The notes under the pieces were generated by a model, which saw nothing but the letters and a program-made list of their open reading frames with translations, ran no database searches and was not told the DNA's origin. From positions 56,669 to 120,668 of the forward strand of contig JABIXC010000004.1 in the NCBI GenBank assembly GCA_018666775.1: DNA of 64,000 bases, read 5' to 3'. This stretch comes from Rhodospirillales bacterium. Lineage in GTDB: Bacteria; Pseudomonadota; Alphaproteobacteria; SMXQ01. Every line of letters begins with the position of its first letter. Position 1 is the stretch's first letter. Below, in pieces: positions 26,271 to 35,084 of the stretch. The translations under genes and the position numbers were made by a program.

Positions 26271-26824
26271 AGACGCGTTTTGAAGTCCTTGAACCATTGA
26301 AGGTCGGCTTCAATCCGGTTGAGCTCATGATCCAGCCATGCAGCCAGGGCATTGCCGGAGGGCGCATCGGTTGATTGCTGTGCATAGAGAACAGCAAGCC
26401 GTGCCATTTCACCCTCAAGAGCGAATGTGATCAGGTCAATTTGGCTCCGTTTGGCGTCATCATCAAGGTGATCAAAAAAGCGCATTTTTAGCGCGATGAT
26501 CAACTTGTTCAGGTCATCAAACGGCGTTCGAACCGTCGCCATAAGCAGGGTTTTCAGCTCACGTTCGCCGCTTTCTGTGATGGTGAGTTCGGCATCGGGG
26601 GAAAGGGGCTGGCCTTCAAGGGTGCCTTTGCTGGTGACAAGGCCTTCTAGACATAAAATCTGAATGGAGGTTCCCATGAGGTCAATGTTGGGCCCCATGA
26701 TATGGCTGGTGAAATCACGAACCCTAGATGCAAGATCGGCATACGCCACGGGGCCTTCCCCCACCATGCCAAGGGCGGCCAGACGAATGGCTTCTTTTGG
26801 CATTAAGGAATGGTCGGGATACAT
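26267..26824 (-). CDS. PadR-like winged-helix transcriptional regulator
   Basis: A 185-residue protein. The N-terminal 90 residues look like a winged helix (AIRLAALGMVGEGPVAYADLASRV, ILCLEGLVTSKG, LTITESGERELKTLL, the last being the wing and linker seen in PadR regulators). The C-terminal half is helical and charged and ends in DLQWFKDFKTRL, like the dimerising arm of PadR/AphA proteins. It lies 32 bases after hemA on the same strand and is probably co-transcribed with it. The regulated genes are unknown; the convergent SDR gene and hemA are candidates. The assignment is by pattern only. Confidence 0.62.
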   Translation of the reverse strand: MYPDHSLMPKEAIRLAALGMVGEGPVAYADLASRVRDFTSHIMGPNIDLMGTSIQILCLEGLVTSKGTLEGQPLSPDAELTITESGERELKTLLMATVRTPFDDLNKLIIALKMRFFDHLDDDAKRSQIDLITFALEGEMARLAVLYAQQSTDAPSGNALAAWLDHELNRIEADLQWFKDFKTRL

Positions 26825-26856
26825 TTATTTGTTTTCCCGCATTTTTCCTGAAATAT

Positions 26857-28089
26857 TTAAGCCGCAGCGACCCGGTTTCTGATTTCCAGGCGCGCCCAGA
26901 CGTCATTCAGCGCTGTGATCAGTTCCGCCATCAAGGCATCATTGTGGTATGGGGCCGGTGTGATGCGCAGTCGTTCAGTTCCCCGTGGAACAGTGGGATG
27001 GTTGATGGGCTGGATATAGATGCCATGGCGGTCCAGCAATTCATCAGACGCCAGTTTGCAAAGCCTGGGATCGCCCACCAGAAGGGGGACAATATGGCTT
27101 ACGGAATCCATGACCGGAAGGTCGGCATCTTTGAGCATTTTTTTCAACGTGGCGGCGCGCTCTTGATGGCGTTCGCGTTCCATTGTTGATCCCTTGAGGT
27201 AACGGACACTGGCCAATGCACCGGCTGCAACAGCGGGGGGCAGGGATGTTGTGAAAATAAAGCCGGGTGCAAAGCTGCGCACGGCATCGATGATCGGTGT
27301 GGCACCGGTGATGTAGCCGCCCATGACCCCAAAGGCCTTGGCCAGAGTGCCTTCAATGATGGTGACCCTATCCATCAAGCCATCGCGTTCGGCGATCCCG
27401 CCACCGCGTGGCCCGTACATGCCAACGGCATGGACTTCATCAAGATACGTCATGGCACCCGCAGCCTCGGCTACGGTGCAAATTTCGGCAATCGGGGCGA
27501 TGTCGCCATCCATGGAATAAACCGATTCAAAGGCGATCAATTTTGGCGCGCTCGGATCATCCTTGGCGATTAACTGGGCCAGATGTTCAACATCATTGTG
27601 GCGGAAAATGCGTTTTTCGGCACCGGAATGTCGAATGCCCTGAATCATGGATGCGTGGTTTAAGGCATCGGAATAAATGATACAGCCGGGCAACAGGTTG
27701 GCGACAGTGGAAAGGGTTGCTTCATTGGATACATAGCCCGATGTGAAAATCAGCGCGCCATCTTTGCCATGGAGATCAGCCAGTTCACGTTCCAAAAGAA
27801 CGTGGTGGTGATTGGTGCCTGAAATATTGCGGGTGCCGCCAGCACCGGCACCGGATTTTTCAAGGGCTTCTTTCATGGCCTTGATGACAGCGGGATGTTG
27901 GCCCATGCCCAGATAGTCATTGGAGCACCAGACCATGACGTCGCGTTGTTTGGTGCCATCAAGGGCACCCTCATGGCGCACAGCATGCGGAAAGTTGCCC
28001 GCCTTGCGTTCAAGGTCGGCAAACACCCTGTAATTACCTTCATTTTTCAGCTTTTGAATCGCGTTCGTGAAAAATTTTTCGTAGTCCAT
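26857..28089 (-). CDS. hemA: 5-aminolevulinate synthase
   Basis: A 410-residue PLP enzyme of the alpha-oxoamine synthase family. The start [23 protein letters not shown] is typical of [40 protein letters not shown] and the PLP Lys in [14 protein letters not shown] are all present. It condenses glycine and succinyl-CoA to 5-aminolevulinate, the Shemin route that marks Alphaproteobacteria. AGGAGA lies about 3-8 bases before the ATG. A short repeat array about 125 bases upstream may be regulatory. Confidence 0.96.
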   Translation of the reverse strand: MDYEKFFTNAIQKLKNEGNYRVFADLERKAGNFPHAVRHEGALDGTKQRDVMVWCSNDYLGMGQHPAVIKAMKEALEKSGAGAGGTRNISGTNHHHVLLERELADLHGKDGALIFTSGYVSNEATLSTVANLLPGCIIYSDALNHASMIQGIRHSGAEKRIFRHNDVEHLAQLIAKDDPSAPKLIAFESVYSMDGDIAPIAEICTVAEAAGAMTYLDEVHAVGMYGPRGGGIAERDGLMDRVTIIEGTLAKAFGVMGGYITGATPIIDAVRSFAPGFIFTTSLPPAVAAGALASVRYLKGSTMERERHQERAATLKKMLKDADLPVMDSVSHIVPLLVGDPRLCKLASDELLDRHGIYIQPINHPTVPRGTERLRITPAPYHNDALMAELITALNDVWARLEIRNRVAAA

Positions 28090-28212
28090 GGGTTCTCCTA
28101 TGGGCCCTTAACTTCCACCCAAAGCCAAAATCCTATTCATCATCTGCTTTGTGTGATCCATGCCAACCAGTCACTTTCACCAAGATGACGATTTATACTT
28201 AATAAATACTAA

Positions 28213-28252
28213 ATTTCCACTGATTTCCACCGGATTCCACTGATTTTCATAG
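28213..28252 (-). repeat. Helically phased short repeats upstream of hemA
   Basis: Four near-repeats of 9-11 bases follow one another on the + strand: ATTTCCACTG, ATTTCCACCGG, ATTCCACTG and ATTTTCATAG. The spacing is close to one DNA turn. They lie about 125 bases upstream of the hemA start and just after the manC gene end, so they could be a multi-site operator for hemA. Confidence 0.4.
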
Positions 28253-28276
28253 GAGAGTTTTTAGGAATTCTTGCCC

Positions 28277-29716
28277 TTAATCCCGGCCATAGACATCTTC
28301 AAGGCGGACAATGTCGTCTTCGCCCAGATAGTCACCGGATTGAATTTCGATGAGATGGAGGGGCAGGTCTGTTTTATTTTCAAGGCGATGGGTCATGCCG
28401 ATGGGAATATAGGTGGATTGATCGGCCCCCAGTTCAAGGGTCTTGTCATCCCGGGTTACGGTGGCCCGCCCGCTGACAACGACCCAGTGTTCTGCCCGTT
28501 TAGCATGCTTTTGCAAGCTGAGACGCCCACCCGGGTTCACCGTGATGCGCTTGACCTGAAAGCGATCGCCGATGTCCACACCGTGGTAGCTGCCCCAGGG
28601 GCGATATACGGTGGTATGGGTTTTGGGTTCTGGCCGGTTCGTCGCTTTCAGTTGTTCGACGATCTTTTTAACATCCTGGGCGGCATCCTTTTTGGCAACC
28701 AGCACCGCATCATCGGTGACAATCACGATCATATCTTCGATGCCAATGGTGGCCAAAAGGCCCTTTTCCGTCCGCAGATAGGAATTTTGGGTATCTTCCA
28801 TTAACACGTCGCCATGGGTGACGTTGCCCGCGGTGTCGCCTTGATCGAGCTGCCACAATGCGGACCACGACCCAACATCAGACCAGCCTATTGATGCGGG
28901 AACCACAGCGCCTAACGCCGTTTTTTCCATCACGGCATAATCGATGGAGATATCGGGACAGGTTTCAAGGGCGTTTTGGTTTAGACGAAGGAAATCGATG
29001 TCATGTTCGGCCAAAGCCAGGGCAGCACGCGCTGACTTTAAAAGATCAGGTTGCAGGCGTTCCAGTTCCCCAAGAAAGGCCGCAGCGCCCATCAGAAAAA
29101 TGCCACTGTTCCAAAAATAATCACCGGATGAAACGAAAGCTTGTGCGGTTTTGGCATCGGGTTTTTCGGTGAATTGCGCGATTGCGAAACAGCCCGCTGC
29201 ATCGCTTATGGAATCGCTTTTCTGAATATAGCCATATCCGGTTTCCGGTTGATCGGGGGTGATGCCAAAGGTGACAAGTCGGCCTGCCTGTGCTGCGGGC
29301 AGTGCCAGCTGAATGGTATCGTGGAAGCCTTGAGTATCCAAAATGACGTGATCAGCGGGGCTCAACAACATGATGGCGTCAGGGTCGCGTTCCACCAGCA
29401 TCAGTGCCGCAATGGCCGCTGCCGGGGCAGTGTTGCGCCCAATGGGTTCTAAAATGATGGCTTCGGCCTGAATGGATGCTTCGCGAAATTGTTCGGCGAC
29501 AATAAAACGATGTTCATCGTTACACAGTATCAGGGGCGGATTAAAGGCATTGCCTGAGATGCGAAGGGCAGCTTCCTGGAGCATGGTTTTATCCGATGCC
29601 AGCGCCATGAATTGCTTCGGGAACCCGCTTCTGGACATCGGCCATAAACGTGTTCCTGTGCCCCCTGCAAGCAGCACGGGCCAGATCGTGCCAAAATGAG
29701 ACCCATTCCCGGTCAT
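28277..29716 (-). CDS. manC: Mannose-1-phosphate guanylyltransferase / mannose-6-phosphate isomerase (bifunctional type)
   Basis: A 479-residue bifunctional enzyme. The N-terminal nucleotidyltransferase has WPVLLAGGTGTRLWPMSRSGFPKQF and EKPDAKTAQAF. The C-terminal cupin-type isomerase has YRPWGSYHGVDIGDRFQVKRI and GGRLSLQKHAKRAEHWVVVSG. It converts fructose-6-phosphate-derived mannose phosphates to GDP-mannose for polysaccharide or lipopolysaccharide. ATG 29716 is chosen over a GTG at 29728 because GGAG lies about 6 bases upstream of it. No other sugar-nucleotide genes are adjacent. Confidence 0.93.
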   Translation of the reverse strand: MTGNGSHFGTIWPVLLAGGTGTRLWPMSRSGFPKQFMALASDKTMLQEAALRISGNAFNPPLILCNDEHRFIVAEQFREASIQAEAIILEPIGRNTAPAAAIAALMLVERDPDAIMLLSPADHVILDTQGFHDTIQLALPAAQAGRLVTFGITPDQPETGYGYIQKSDSISDAAGCFAIAQFTEKPDAKTAQAFVSSGDYFWNSGIFLMGAAAFLGELERLQPDLLKSARAALALAEHDIDFLRLNQNALETCPDISIDYAVMEKTALGAVVPASIGWSDVGSWSALWQLDQGDTAGNVTHGDVLMEDTQNSYLRTEKGLLATIGIEDMIVIVTDDAVLVAKKDAAQDVKKIVEQLKATNRPEPKTHTTVYRPWGSYHGVDIGDRFQVKRITVNPGGRLSLQKHAKRAEHWVVVSGRATVTRDDKTLELGADQSTYIPIGMTHRLENKTDLPLHLIEIQSGDYLGEDDIVRLEDVYGRD

Positions 29717-29904
29717 CGTTTTCTCCACTTCGTTTGCGTCTTGCTAGCGTAATTTATGCACCCCGACAAGCGCAACCCGGGTTTTTGAATAATCGTAGGG
29801 GTTGAGGGTTGGTAAATAATCTTGAAACGGCACTAGCCTAGATGGGCTCAATATGCCTATCCTTTCAACAGGTAAGCTTAAGATTGTTGTAAAGGGGATT
29901 GGCC

Positions 29905-30741
29905 ATGGCGCTAAATGACATCCTGGTTCATATCGATTCATCACCGGCAGCACCCGCACAACTAGATTATGCGGTCAGACTGGCTGAAAAGCATGAAGCC
30001 CATCTTTCCGCACTCTATGTCATTGCGATAGCACCCATCCATCAATACACCGAAGCCGATCTTGGTCCGGAACTGATTGAGGCCCATGATCGTTTCATGC
30101 GGGAATCCGCAGCTGAGGCCAAGGCCATGTTTGATGCCCGGGTCGCCAACAGTTCCATCACAGCCGAATGGCGCCAAGTCGAGGGTGCCGTTCCTGAAAT
30201 GGTGGTGCTGCATTCACGCTATGCCGATCTGGCTGTTTTAGGGCAACGTATCGTTGGCCGTCTTGATGCCGGTGCGGCGCCTGAATTGCCAGATCATGTG
30301 GTGCTGGATGTTGGCCGCCCCGCAGTGGTCGTGCCCCATTCATTCGAGCCTCAAACCATTGGTTCCCGGGTGTTGTTGGCCTGGAATGCAAGCCGTGATG
30401 CGGCCCGTGCGGCCAATGATGCCCTGCCCATTCTTCAGGCCGCAGATGACGTTCGCGTCATGATCATTAATCCTGAAAAAGGCATTATGGGCCATGGCGA
30501 GCTGCCCGGTGCAGACATCGCCACCCACCTTGCGCGCCACGGTGTCAAAGCAGAGGTGGTTGAGGTGACGGCTGGTCGTAAAAAGGTTGGCGATGAATTA
30601 CTTTCGCAGATCAACGCTTTCAATGCCGATTTCATGGTAATGGGGTCTTATGGCAGTTTTCGGCTGCGCGAACTGGTTTTCGGTGGCACCACAAGGCGTA
30701 TCCTTGAAGCGATGACCGTTCCCATTTTGATGTCGCGATAA
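29905..30741 (+). CDS. Universal stress protein, tandem UspA domains
   Basis: A 278-residue protein with two UspA-like halves. The first (LNDILVHIDSSPAAPAQLDYAVRLAEKH) covers about 1-145. The second (SRVLLAWNASRDAARAANDALP to the end) finishes with the ATP-loop-like VMGSYGSFRLRELVFGGTTRRI. ATG 29905 follows AAAGGGGA by 7 bases. It is divergent from manC and convergent with the ABC permease genes. It shares plan but not close sequence with the stress protein at 24234. Confidence 0.87.
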   Translation: MALNDILVHIDSSPAAPAQLDYAVRLAEKHEAHLSALYVIAIAPIHQYTEADLGPELIEAHDRFMRESAAEAKAMFDARVANSSITAEWRQVEGAVPEMVVLHSRYADLAVLGQRIVGRLDAGAAPELPDHVVLDVGRPAVVVPHSFEPQTIGSRVLLAWNASRDAARAANDALPILQAADDVRVMIINPEKGIMGHGELPGADIATHLARHGVKAEVVEVTAGRKKVGDELLSQINAFNADFMVMGSYGSFRLRELVFGGTTRRILEAMTVPILMSR

Positions 30742-30775
30742 CGCGCTTTAAATTTACGGATAAGCAGCGCTTGGT

Positions 30776-31735
30776 TCAGTCGCTTGTGCGCGTTGCCTTT
30801 GGGTCCAGCGCATCTTGAAGGCCGTCGCCGATAAAGTTGAAGGCGATCACGGTAATAAAAATCGCCAGTCCCGGATAAACCACCTGCATGGGCGCGGTCC
30901 AGACCAGTTCCTGTGCCCCGGTCAGCATGTTGCCCCAGCTGGCAACAGGGGGGTGGATGCCGAGGCCAAGGAAACTCAGGACCGATTCCAGCAAAATGAC
31001 ATTGCCAACGGTAAGGGTGGTGGCAACGATAATCGGGGTTACGACGTTTGGCAGAATGTGGATGGCCATGATGCGCAGGTCTGAGGCTCCACTGGCGGTG
31101 GCGGCCGATACAAAATCCAGTTCCCGAACACTTAAACTCGCACCGCGCACCAATCTGGCAACGGTGGTCCATCCAACCAGAGCGATGATGAAGATAATCC
31201 GGTAAAGATCGATATCAGGATTTTGTGCCAGACTTTCGCTGAGCCCCAGCTTGTTCAGGTCCACTGCTGCCAGCACAATCAGAAGGGGCAGCAACGGCAG
31301 GGCGATCACCCCGTCTGTCAGGCGCATCAACAAACCATCCATGCGCCCCCCGTAATAGCCCGCAATCAGGCCGACAATGGTGCCGATCACGGCGGAGATA
31401 ACAGCGGCCGACAGTCCAACAATCAGCGAGACTTGGCCACCGCGTAAAAGCCTTGCCAGAAGGTCGCGGCCCAGTTCATCGGTGCCTAAGGGGTGGGTAA
31501 ATGATGCCGTTGTCAGTCGGTGGTCCAGATCAACCTGCGTGGGATCAAGACCAAACAGGGTTTCCATGATGGATGCCCCAAAAACAAACAGGGACATCAA
31601 GACGAGGACGAAAGCCGAAATCAAGGCCATTTTGTGGGTGGCGAAGCGGCTGATAAAAATCTGCCATGTGCTTAGCCCAGTGGCTGCGGTGTCTGTGGTG
31701 TCTGTGGTGTTGGTTAGGGGAACGGGCATGGACAT
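30776..31735 (-). CDS. ABC transporter permease, DppC/OppC type
   Basis: A 319-residue inner-membrane permease. The N-terminal OppC leader is followed by a first helix (MALISAFVLVLMSLFVFGAS). The BPD-type core helices follow, and the coupling-loop motif lies in LRIMAIHILPNVVTPII. It pairs with the permease encoded 2 bases upstream to form the channel of a peptide, nickel or opine importer. Last gene of the operon. Confidence 0.92.
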   Translation of the reverse strand: MSMPVPLTNTTDTTDTAATGLSTWQIFISRFATHKMALISAFVLVLMSLFVFGASIMETLFGLDPTQVDLDHRLTTASFTHPLGTDELGRDLLARLLRGGQVSLIVGLSAAVISAVIGTIVGLIAGYYGGRMDGLLMRLTDGVIALPLLPLLIVLAAVDLNKLGLSESLAQNPDIDLYRIIFIIALVGWTTVARLVRGASLSVRELDFVSAATASGASDLRIMAIHILPNVVTPIIVATTLTVGNVILLESVLSFLGLGIHPPVASWGNMLTGAQELVWTAPMQVVYPGLAIFITVIAFNFIGDGLQDALDPKATRTSD

Positions 31736-31737
31736 GG

Positions 31738-32724
31738 TTAGCTGCCCCCCTTTGTTTTGGCAGATTTTCCGCCGCCGAGCGATATGCGCGGGTCCAGCCA
31801 GGCATAGGTGATATCGGCTCCAAGGTTAGCCAGCAGCGTCACCAAGGTCGCCAGTAAAAGGGTCACCAGTGCCATGTTGTAATCATTGCCCATGATGGAG
31901 TCGAAAATCAGTTTTCCCATGCCCGGATAAGCAAACATGGTCTCTGTGATCAGGGCACCGGAAAACAGGGTTCCGAAAGAAAGCGCGATCACGGTGGTTA
32001 CCGGGATCAAGGCATTGCGGAAGGCATGGCGCCGGACCACCTGGCCGCGGGTGGCGCCCTTGGCAAAGGCCGTGCGGATATAGTCCTGGCGCATGACCTC
32101 GATCATGGACGCCCGCATAAAACGGGTATAGGAGCCGATGGAAAATACCGTCAGGGTGATCACGGGCAGCACCAGATGGCGGGCCGTATCGATGAAGCCC
32201 CCACCATTGATGGCCGACACGCCCGATGCAGGCAGGATGGGGATTAGGACGGCAAACACAATAATCAGCATCAAAGCCAGCCAGAAGACGGGTACGGAAA
32301 TGCCTGCAAAACACAACAGGTTGATGATGTGATCTGCGCGGCTGTTTTGGTGGATGGCAGCGTAAGCCCCGGCGGGGATGGCAATGGCGACAGAGGCGAT
32401 GAAAGAGAGCCCCATCAGGTTAATGGTGTTGGTCATGAATGGTCCCATCACGTCCAACACCGGGCGGATATGAAGTCTGGAATTCCCGAAATCTCCGCCA
32501 AGGGCTTTCATGGCCCAGTTGTAATAGCGTTCCAGCAAGGGTTGATCGAGCCCGTAAACGGCGCGCAACCGGGCGGCATCGGCGGGGGTAAGACGGGGAT
32601 CGGATTTAATCATCAGGTCAATGGGATCGCCCGGCATGAGCCCGATCAGGGCATAAATGACAAAAGACATGATGATCAGCACAAAGACCGACTCGACCAA
32701 TCGTCCAGCGATATAGCGGATCAT
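31738..32724 (-). CDS. ABC transporter permease, DppB/OppB type
   Basis: A 328-residue permease with the DppB signature N-terminus (MIRYIAGRLVESVFVLIIMSFVIYAL) and GDPIDLM. The EAA-type coupling motif is in VVRRHAFRNALIPVTTVIAL. Six membrane helices are expected. Its start overlaps the upstream ATPase stop by 4 bases. It works with the DppC-like permease and the two ATPases of the same operon. Confidence 0.93.
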   Translation of the reverse strand: MIRYIAGRLVESVFVLIIMSFVIYALIGLMPGDPIDLMIKSDPRLTPADAARLRAVYGLDQPLLERYYNWAMKALGGDFGNSRLHIRPVLDVMGPFMTNTINLMGLSFIASVAIAIPAGAYAAIHQNSRADHIINLLCFAGISVPVFWLALMLIIVFAVLIPILPASGVSAINGGGFIDTARHLVLPVITLTVFSIGSYTRFMRASMIEVMRQDYIRTAFAKGATRGQVVRRHAFRNALIPVTTVIALSFGTLFSGALITETMFAYPGMGKLIFDSIMGNDYNMALVTLLLATLVTLLANLGADITYAWLDPRISLGGGKSAKTKGGS

Positions 32725-33719
32725 TGGCTACCTCCCGGACCGGGAATCGGATTATGGCAGGCCGCTTTATGATCGGCATTGCGCTCGGTTGCTTCCAGCA
32801 ATGGCATGGTGATTTTGCAGGTTTCCGTGGCGCGGGGACAGCGGGGATGGAACGGGCATCCAGAGGGTGGATCAATGGGGCTGGGCACATCGCCTTGGGG
32901 TGATGATCCTGATCGTTTGCCATTGCCCGGTACGGGGACCGCATCAATCAGGGTTTGCGTGTAGGGGTGGTGGGGATGGGTAAACAGCATTTCGCGGGGC
33001 GCGCTTTCGACCACATGGCCCAGATACATGACAACGATGTGATCGGCAAAATGATTGACCACCCCAAGGTCATGGCTAATGAACAAAAAGGCGAGACCGG
33101 CTTCATCCTTCAGGTCTTTTAAAAGGTTGAGGATTTGGCTCTGGATAGAAACATCAAGAGCAGACAAGGGCTCATCGGCAATAATCAGTTCCGGGTCAAT
33201 GGCAAGGGCCCGCGCTATGGCGATGCGCTGTCTTTGGCCCCCTGAAAATTCATGGGGATAGCGTGTTGCATCCGATGCCCTGAGCCCAACCCGAGCCATA
33301 ACTTCTTCGACCTTTGCTTGTCGGGTCTCAGACGTCCCAATCCCGTGTATGACCAAGGGCTCCTTGATGATGGTGCCAACGTGCAGCCGTGGGTTCAAGG
33401 ACCCAAAGGGGTCTTGGAACACCATCTGCATGGCGCGTCGCGCGGATTTGAGCGCGCGTCCTGAAAGTGCGGCAAGGTCTGCGCCCCGAAAATGGACGGT
33501 CCCGAAATCGGGCCGATATAAATTGGCAATGGCGCGTGCGGCCGTGGATTTTCCGCAGCCAGATTCGCCCACCATCGCCAGCACTTCGCCTTTTCGAATG
33601 GTCAGGTCTATGCCGTTAACCGCATGGACTTTTTCTGCAACACCAAAAAATCCGCGTTTGGCCAACGGGAAATGTTTAACCAGCCCCCGGACTTCTAAAA
33701 GAAATTCTGTGCTGCTCAT
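32721..33719 (-). CDS. Oligopeptide-type ABC transporter ATP-binding protein (OppF-like)
   Basis: A 332-residue ATPase. Walker A is GESGCGKST, the signature is FSGGQRQRIAIARAL and Walker B is LIIADEPLSALDVS. The C-terminal oligopeptide-transporter extension has CPFHPRCPRATETCK, a Cys motif typical of OppD/F. It overlaps both neighbours by 4 bases. Confidence 0.93.
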   Translation of the reverse strand: MSSTEFLLEVRGLVKHFPLAKRGFFGVAEKVHAVNGIDLTIRKGEVLAMVGESGCGKSTAARAIANLYRPDFGTVHFRGADLAALSGRALKSARRAMQMVFQDPFGSLNPRLHVGTIIKEPLVIHGIGTSETRQAKVEEVMARVGLRASDATRYPHEFSGGQRQRIAIARALAIDPELIIADEPLSALDVSIQSQILNLLKDLKDEAGLAFLFISHDLGVVNHFADHIVVMYLGHVVESAPREMLFTHPHHPYTQTLIDAVPVPGNGKRSGSSPQGDVPSPIDPPSGCPFHPRCPRATETCKITMPLLEATERNADHKAACHNPIPGPGGSQ

Positions 33720-34714
33720 GACACATGCCCCGCTTTAAAACAGGCGGCCAGATGGCCTGTGCGGGTTGGATCAACGTTAACAAGATCTGGCATCGATGCG
33801 CGGCAGGCATCATCGGCCTGGGGACAGCGATCGGCAAAGGCGCAACCGGGGATGGGAATGCCCGGTTCCGGCACTTGGCCAGCGATGGTAGGCAGCCGGT
33901 CTCTGGGGGCACCTAAACGCGGCACGGTTTCAATTAAGGCCCGGGTATAGGGGTGGTGGGGGTTGGCAAAAAGATCATCGGCGCTGGCCTGTTCTGCGAT
34001 GCGGCCCGCATACATGACCATCACTTCATCGGCGATTTCCGAAATAACACCAAGATTATGGCTGATGAATAAAATAGCCATGCCGAAATCATCCTGCATT
34101 TCCAGCATCAGGTCGATGATTTGGGCCTGTATGGTGACATCAAGGGCCGTGGTGGGTTCATCGGCAATGACAAGATCGGGCTTGCAAATCAGGGCCATGG
34201 CAATCAGTGCGCGCTGGCGCATGCCGCCGGACAGTTCGTGGGGATAGGCATCCATGCGACGGTTGGGTTCAGGAATGCGCACCCGTTCCAACATACCCAG
34301 TGCCGCATCACGGGCTTCTGAATTGCTGCATTTGTGATGCAACGACCATGCCTCAGCAATTTGCACCCCAATGGTAAGCACGGGATTGAGCGCGGTCATG
34401 GGTTCCTGGAAAATCATCGAAACGCGTTCACCACGAATGGCGGTCATGGCATCAAGATCAAGTTTGGTGGTATCGGTCCCGCCAAGATGGATGCTGCCGG
34501 TTGTGATATGGCCGGGCGGCGGCACAAGCCCCAAAATAGCCAGCGCCGTCATGGATTTGCCACAACCAGACTCACCAACCAGACCCAGGGTTTGGCCTGG
34601 GCTGATTTCAAAACTGATATCTGATAGCGCGTGAAAAATACCGTGGGGAAGGGGGAAGCCAACCCCAAGCCGGCTAACGTTTAATACGGGGGGCTTAGTT
34701 GGCGGCGGTGGCAT
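33716..34714 (-). CDS. Oligopeptide-type ABC transporter ATP-binding protein (OppD-like)
   Basis: A 332-residue ATPase. Walker A is GESGCGKSMT, the signature is LSGGMRQRALIAMAL and Walker B is LVIADEPTTALDVT. The C-terminal FADRCPQADDACRASMP is the usual OppD-family extension. It forms the ATPase heterodimer with the following gene product. A small unknown ORF ends 11 bases upstream. Confidence 0.93.
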   Translation of the reverse strand: MPPPPTKPPVLNVSRLGVGFPLPHGIFHALSDISFEISPGQTLGLVGESGCGKSMTALAILGLVPPPGHITTGSIHLGGTDTTKLDLDAMTAIRGERVSMIFQEPMTALNPVLTIGVQIAEAWSLHHKCSNSEARDAALGMLERVRIPEPNRRMDAYPHELSGGMRQRALIAMALICKPDLVIADEPTTALDVTIQAQIIDLMLEMQDDFGMAILFISHNLGVISEIADEVMVMYAGRIAEQASADDLFANPHHPYTRALIETVPRLGAPRDRLPTIAGQVPEPGIPIPGCAFADRCPQADDACRASMPDLVNVDPTRTGHLAACFKAGHVS

Positions 34715-34725
34715 CGAGAATGATC

Positions 34726-34965
34726 TTAATCGCCGGTTTCCTGTTTTGCCAAAGCATGGCGTTCATAGGCCGCTTCCAGCAATGTGGTCGAGCTGCGTTT
34801 TTCGACTTTGGCACCCCCAAGGGCTGCAGGGCCCGCGCCAATGGCGGACAGGTCAACTTCCAGCGCATGTAACAAGGCATCGGCCACGGCCAGTTTGCCT
34901 TCGGTGCAAGCCTGAGCGTGGGCTTCAATGATTTTGTCACTTATTCTGCGTCTTGGGGTCGCCAT
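34726..34965 (-). CDS. Small hypothetical protein inside the peptide-transporter operon
   Basis: A 79-residue soluble, helical, charged protein (MATPRRRISDKIIEAHAQA, then ADALLHALEVDL, then TLLEAAYERHALAKQ). The start at 34965 is set by AGAGGA 6-11 bases upstream; a longer reading to 35058 has no such site. It lies between the binding protein gene and the ATPase genes and ends 11 bases before oppD, so it is transcribed with the importer. I do not recognise the family. Confidence 0.6.
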   Translation of the reverse strand: MATPRRRISDKIIEAHAQACTEGKLAVADALLHALEVDLSAIGAGPAALGGAKVEKRSSTTLLEAAYERHALAKQETGD

Positions 34966-35084
34966 GTCGCATCCTCTTGTTCGGTGTCGTGTCATGGGTG
35001 AAACGACCACCCTGAAAACTTTCTGGCGCCAGATTAACGAATCAGCGCTTTGTCGCAAGAAACTTTTTCAATTTATCCCACAAT

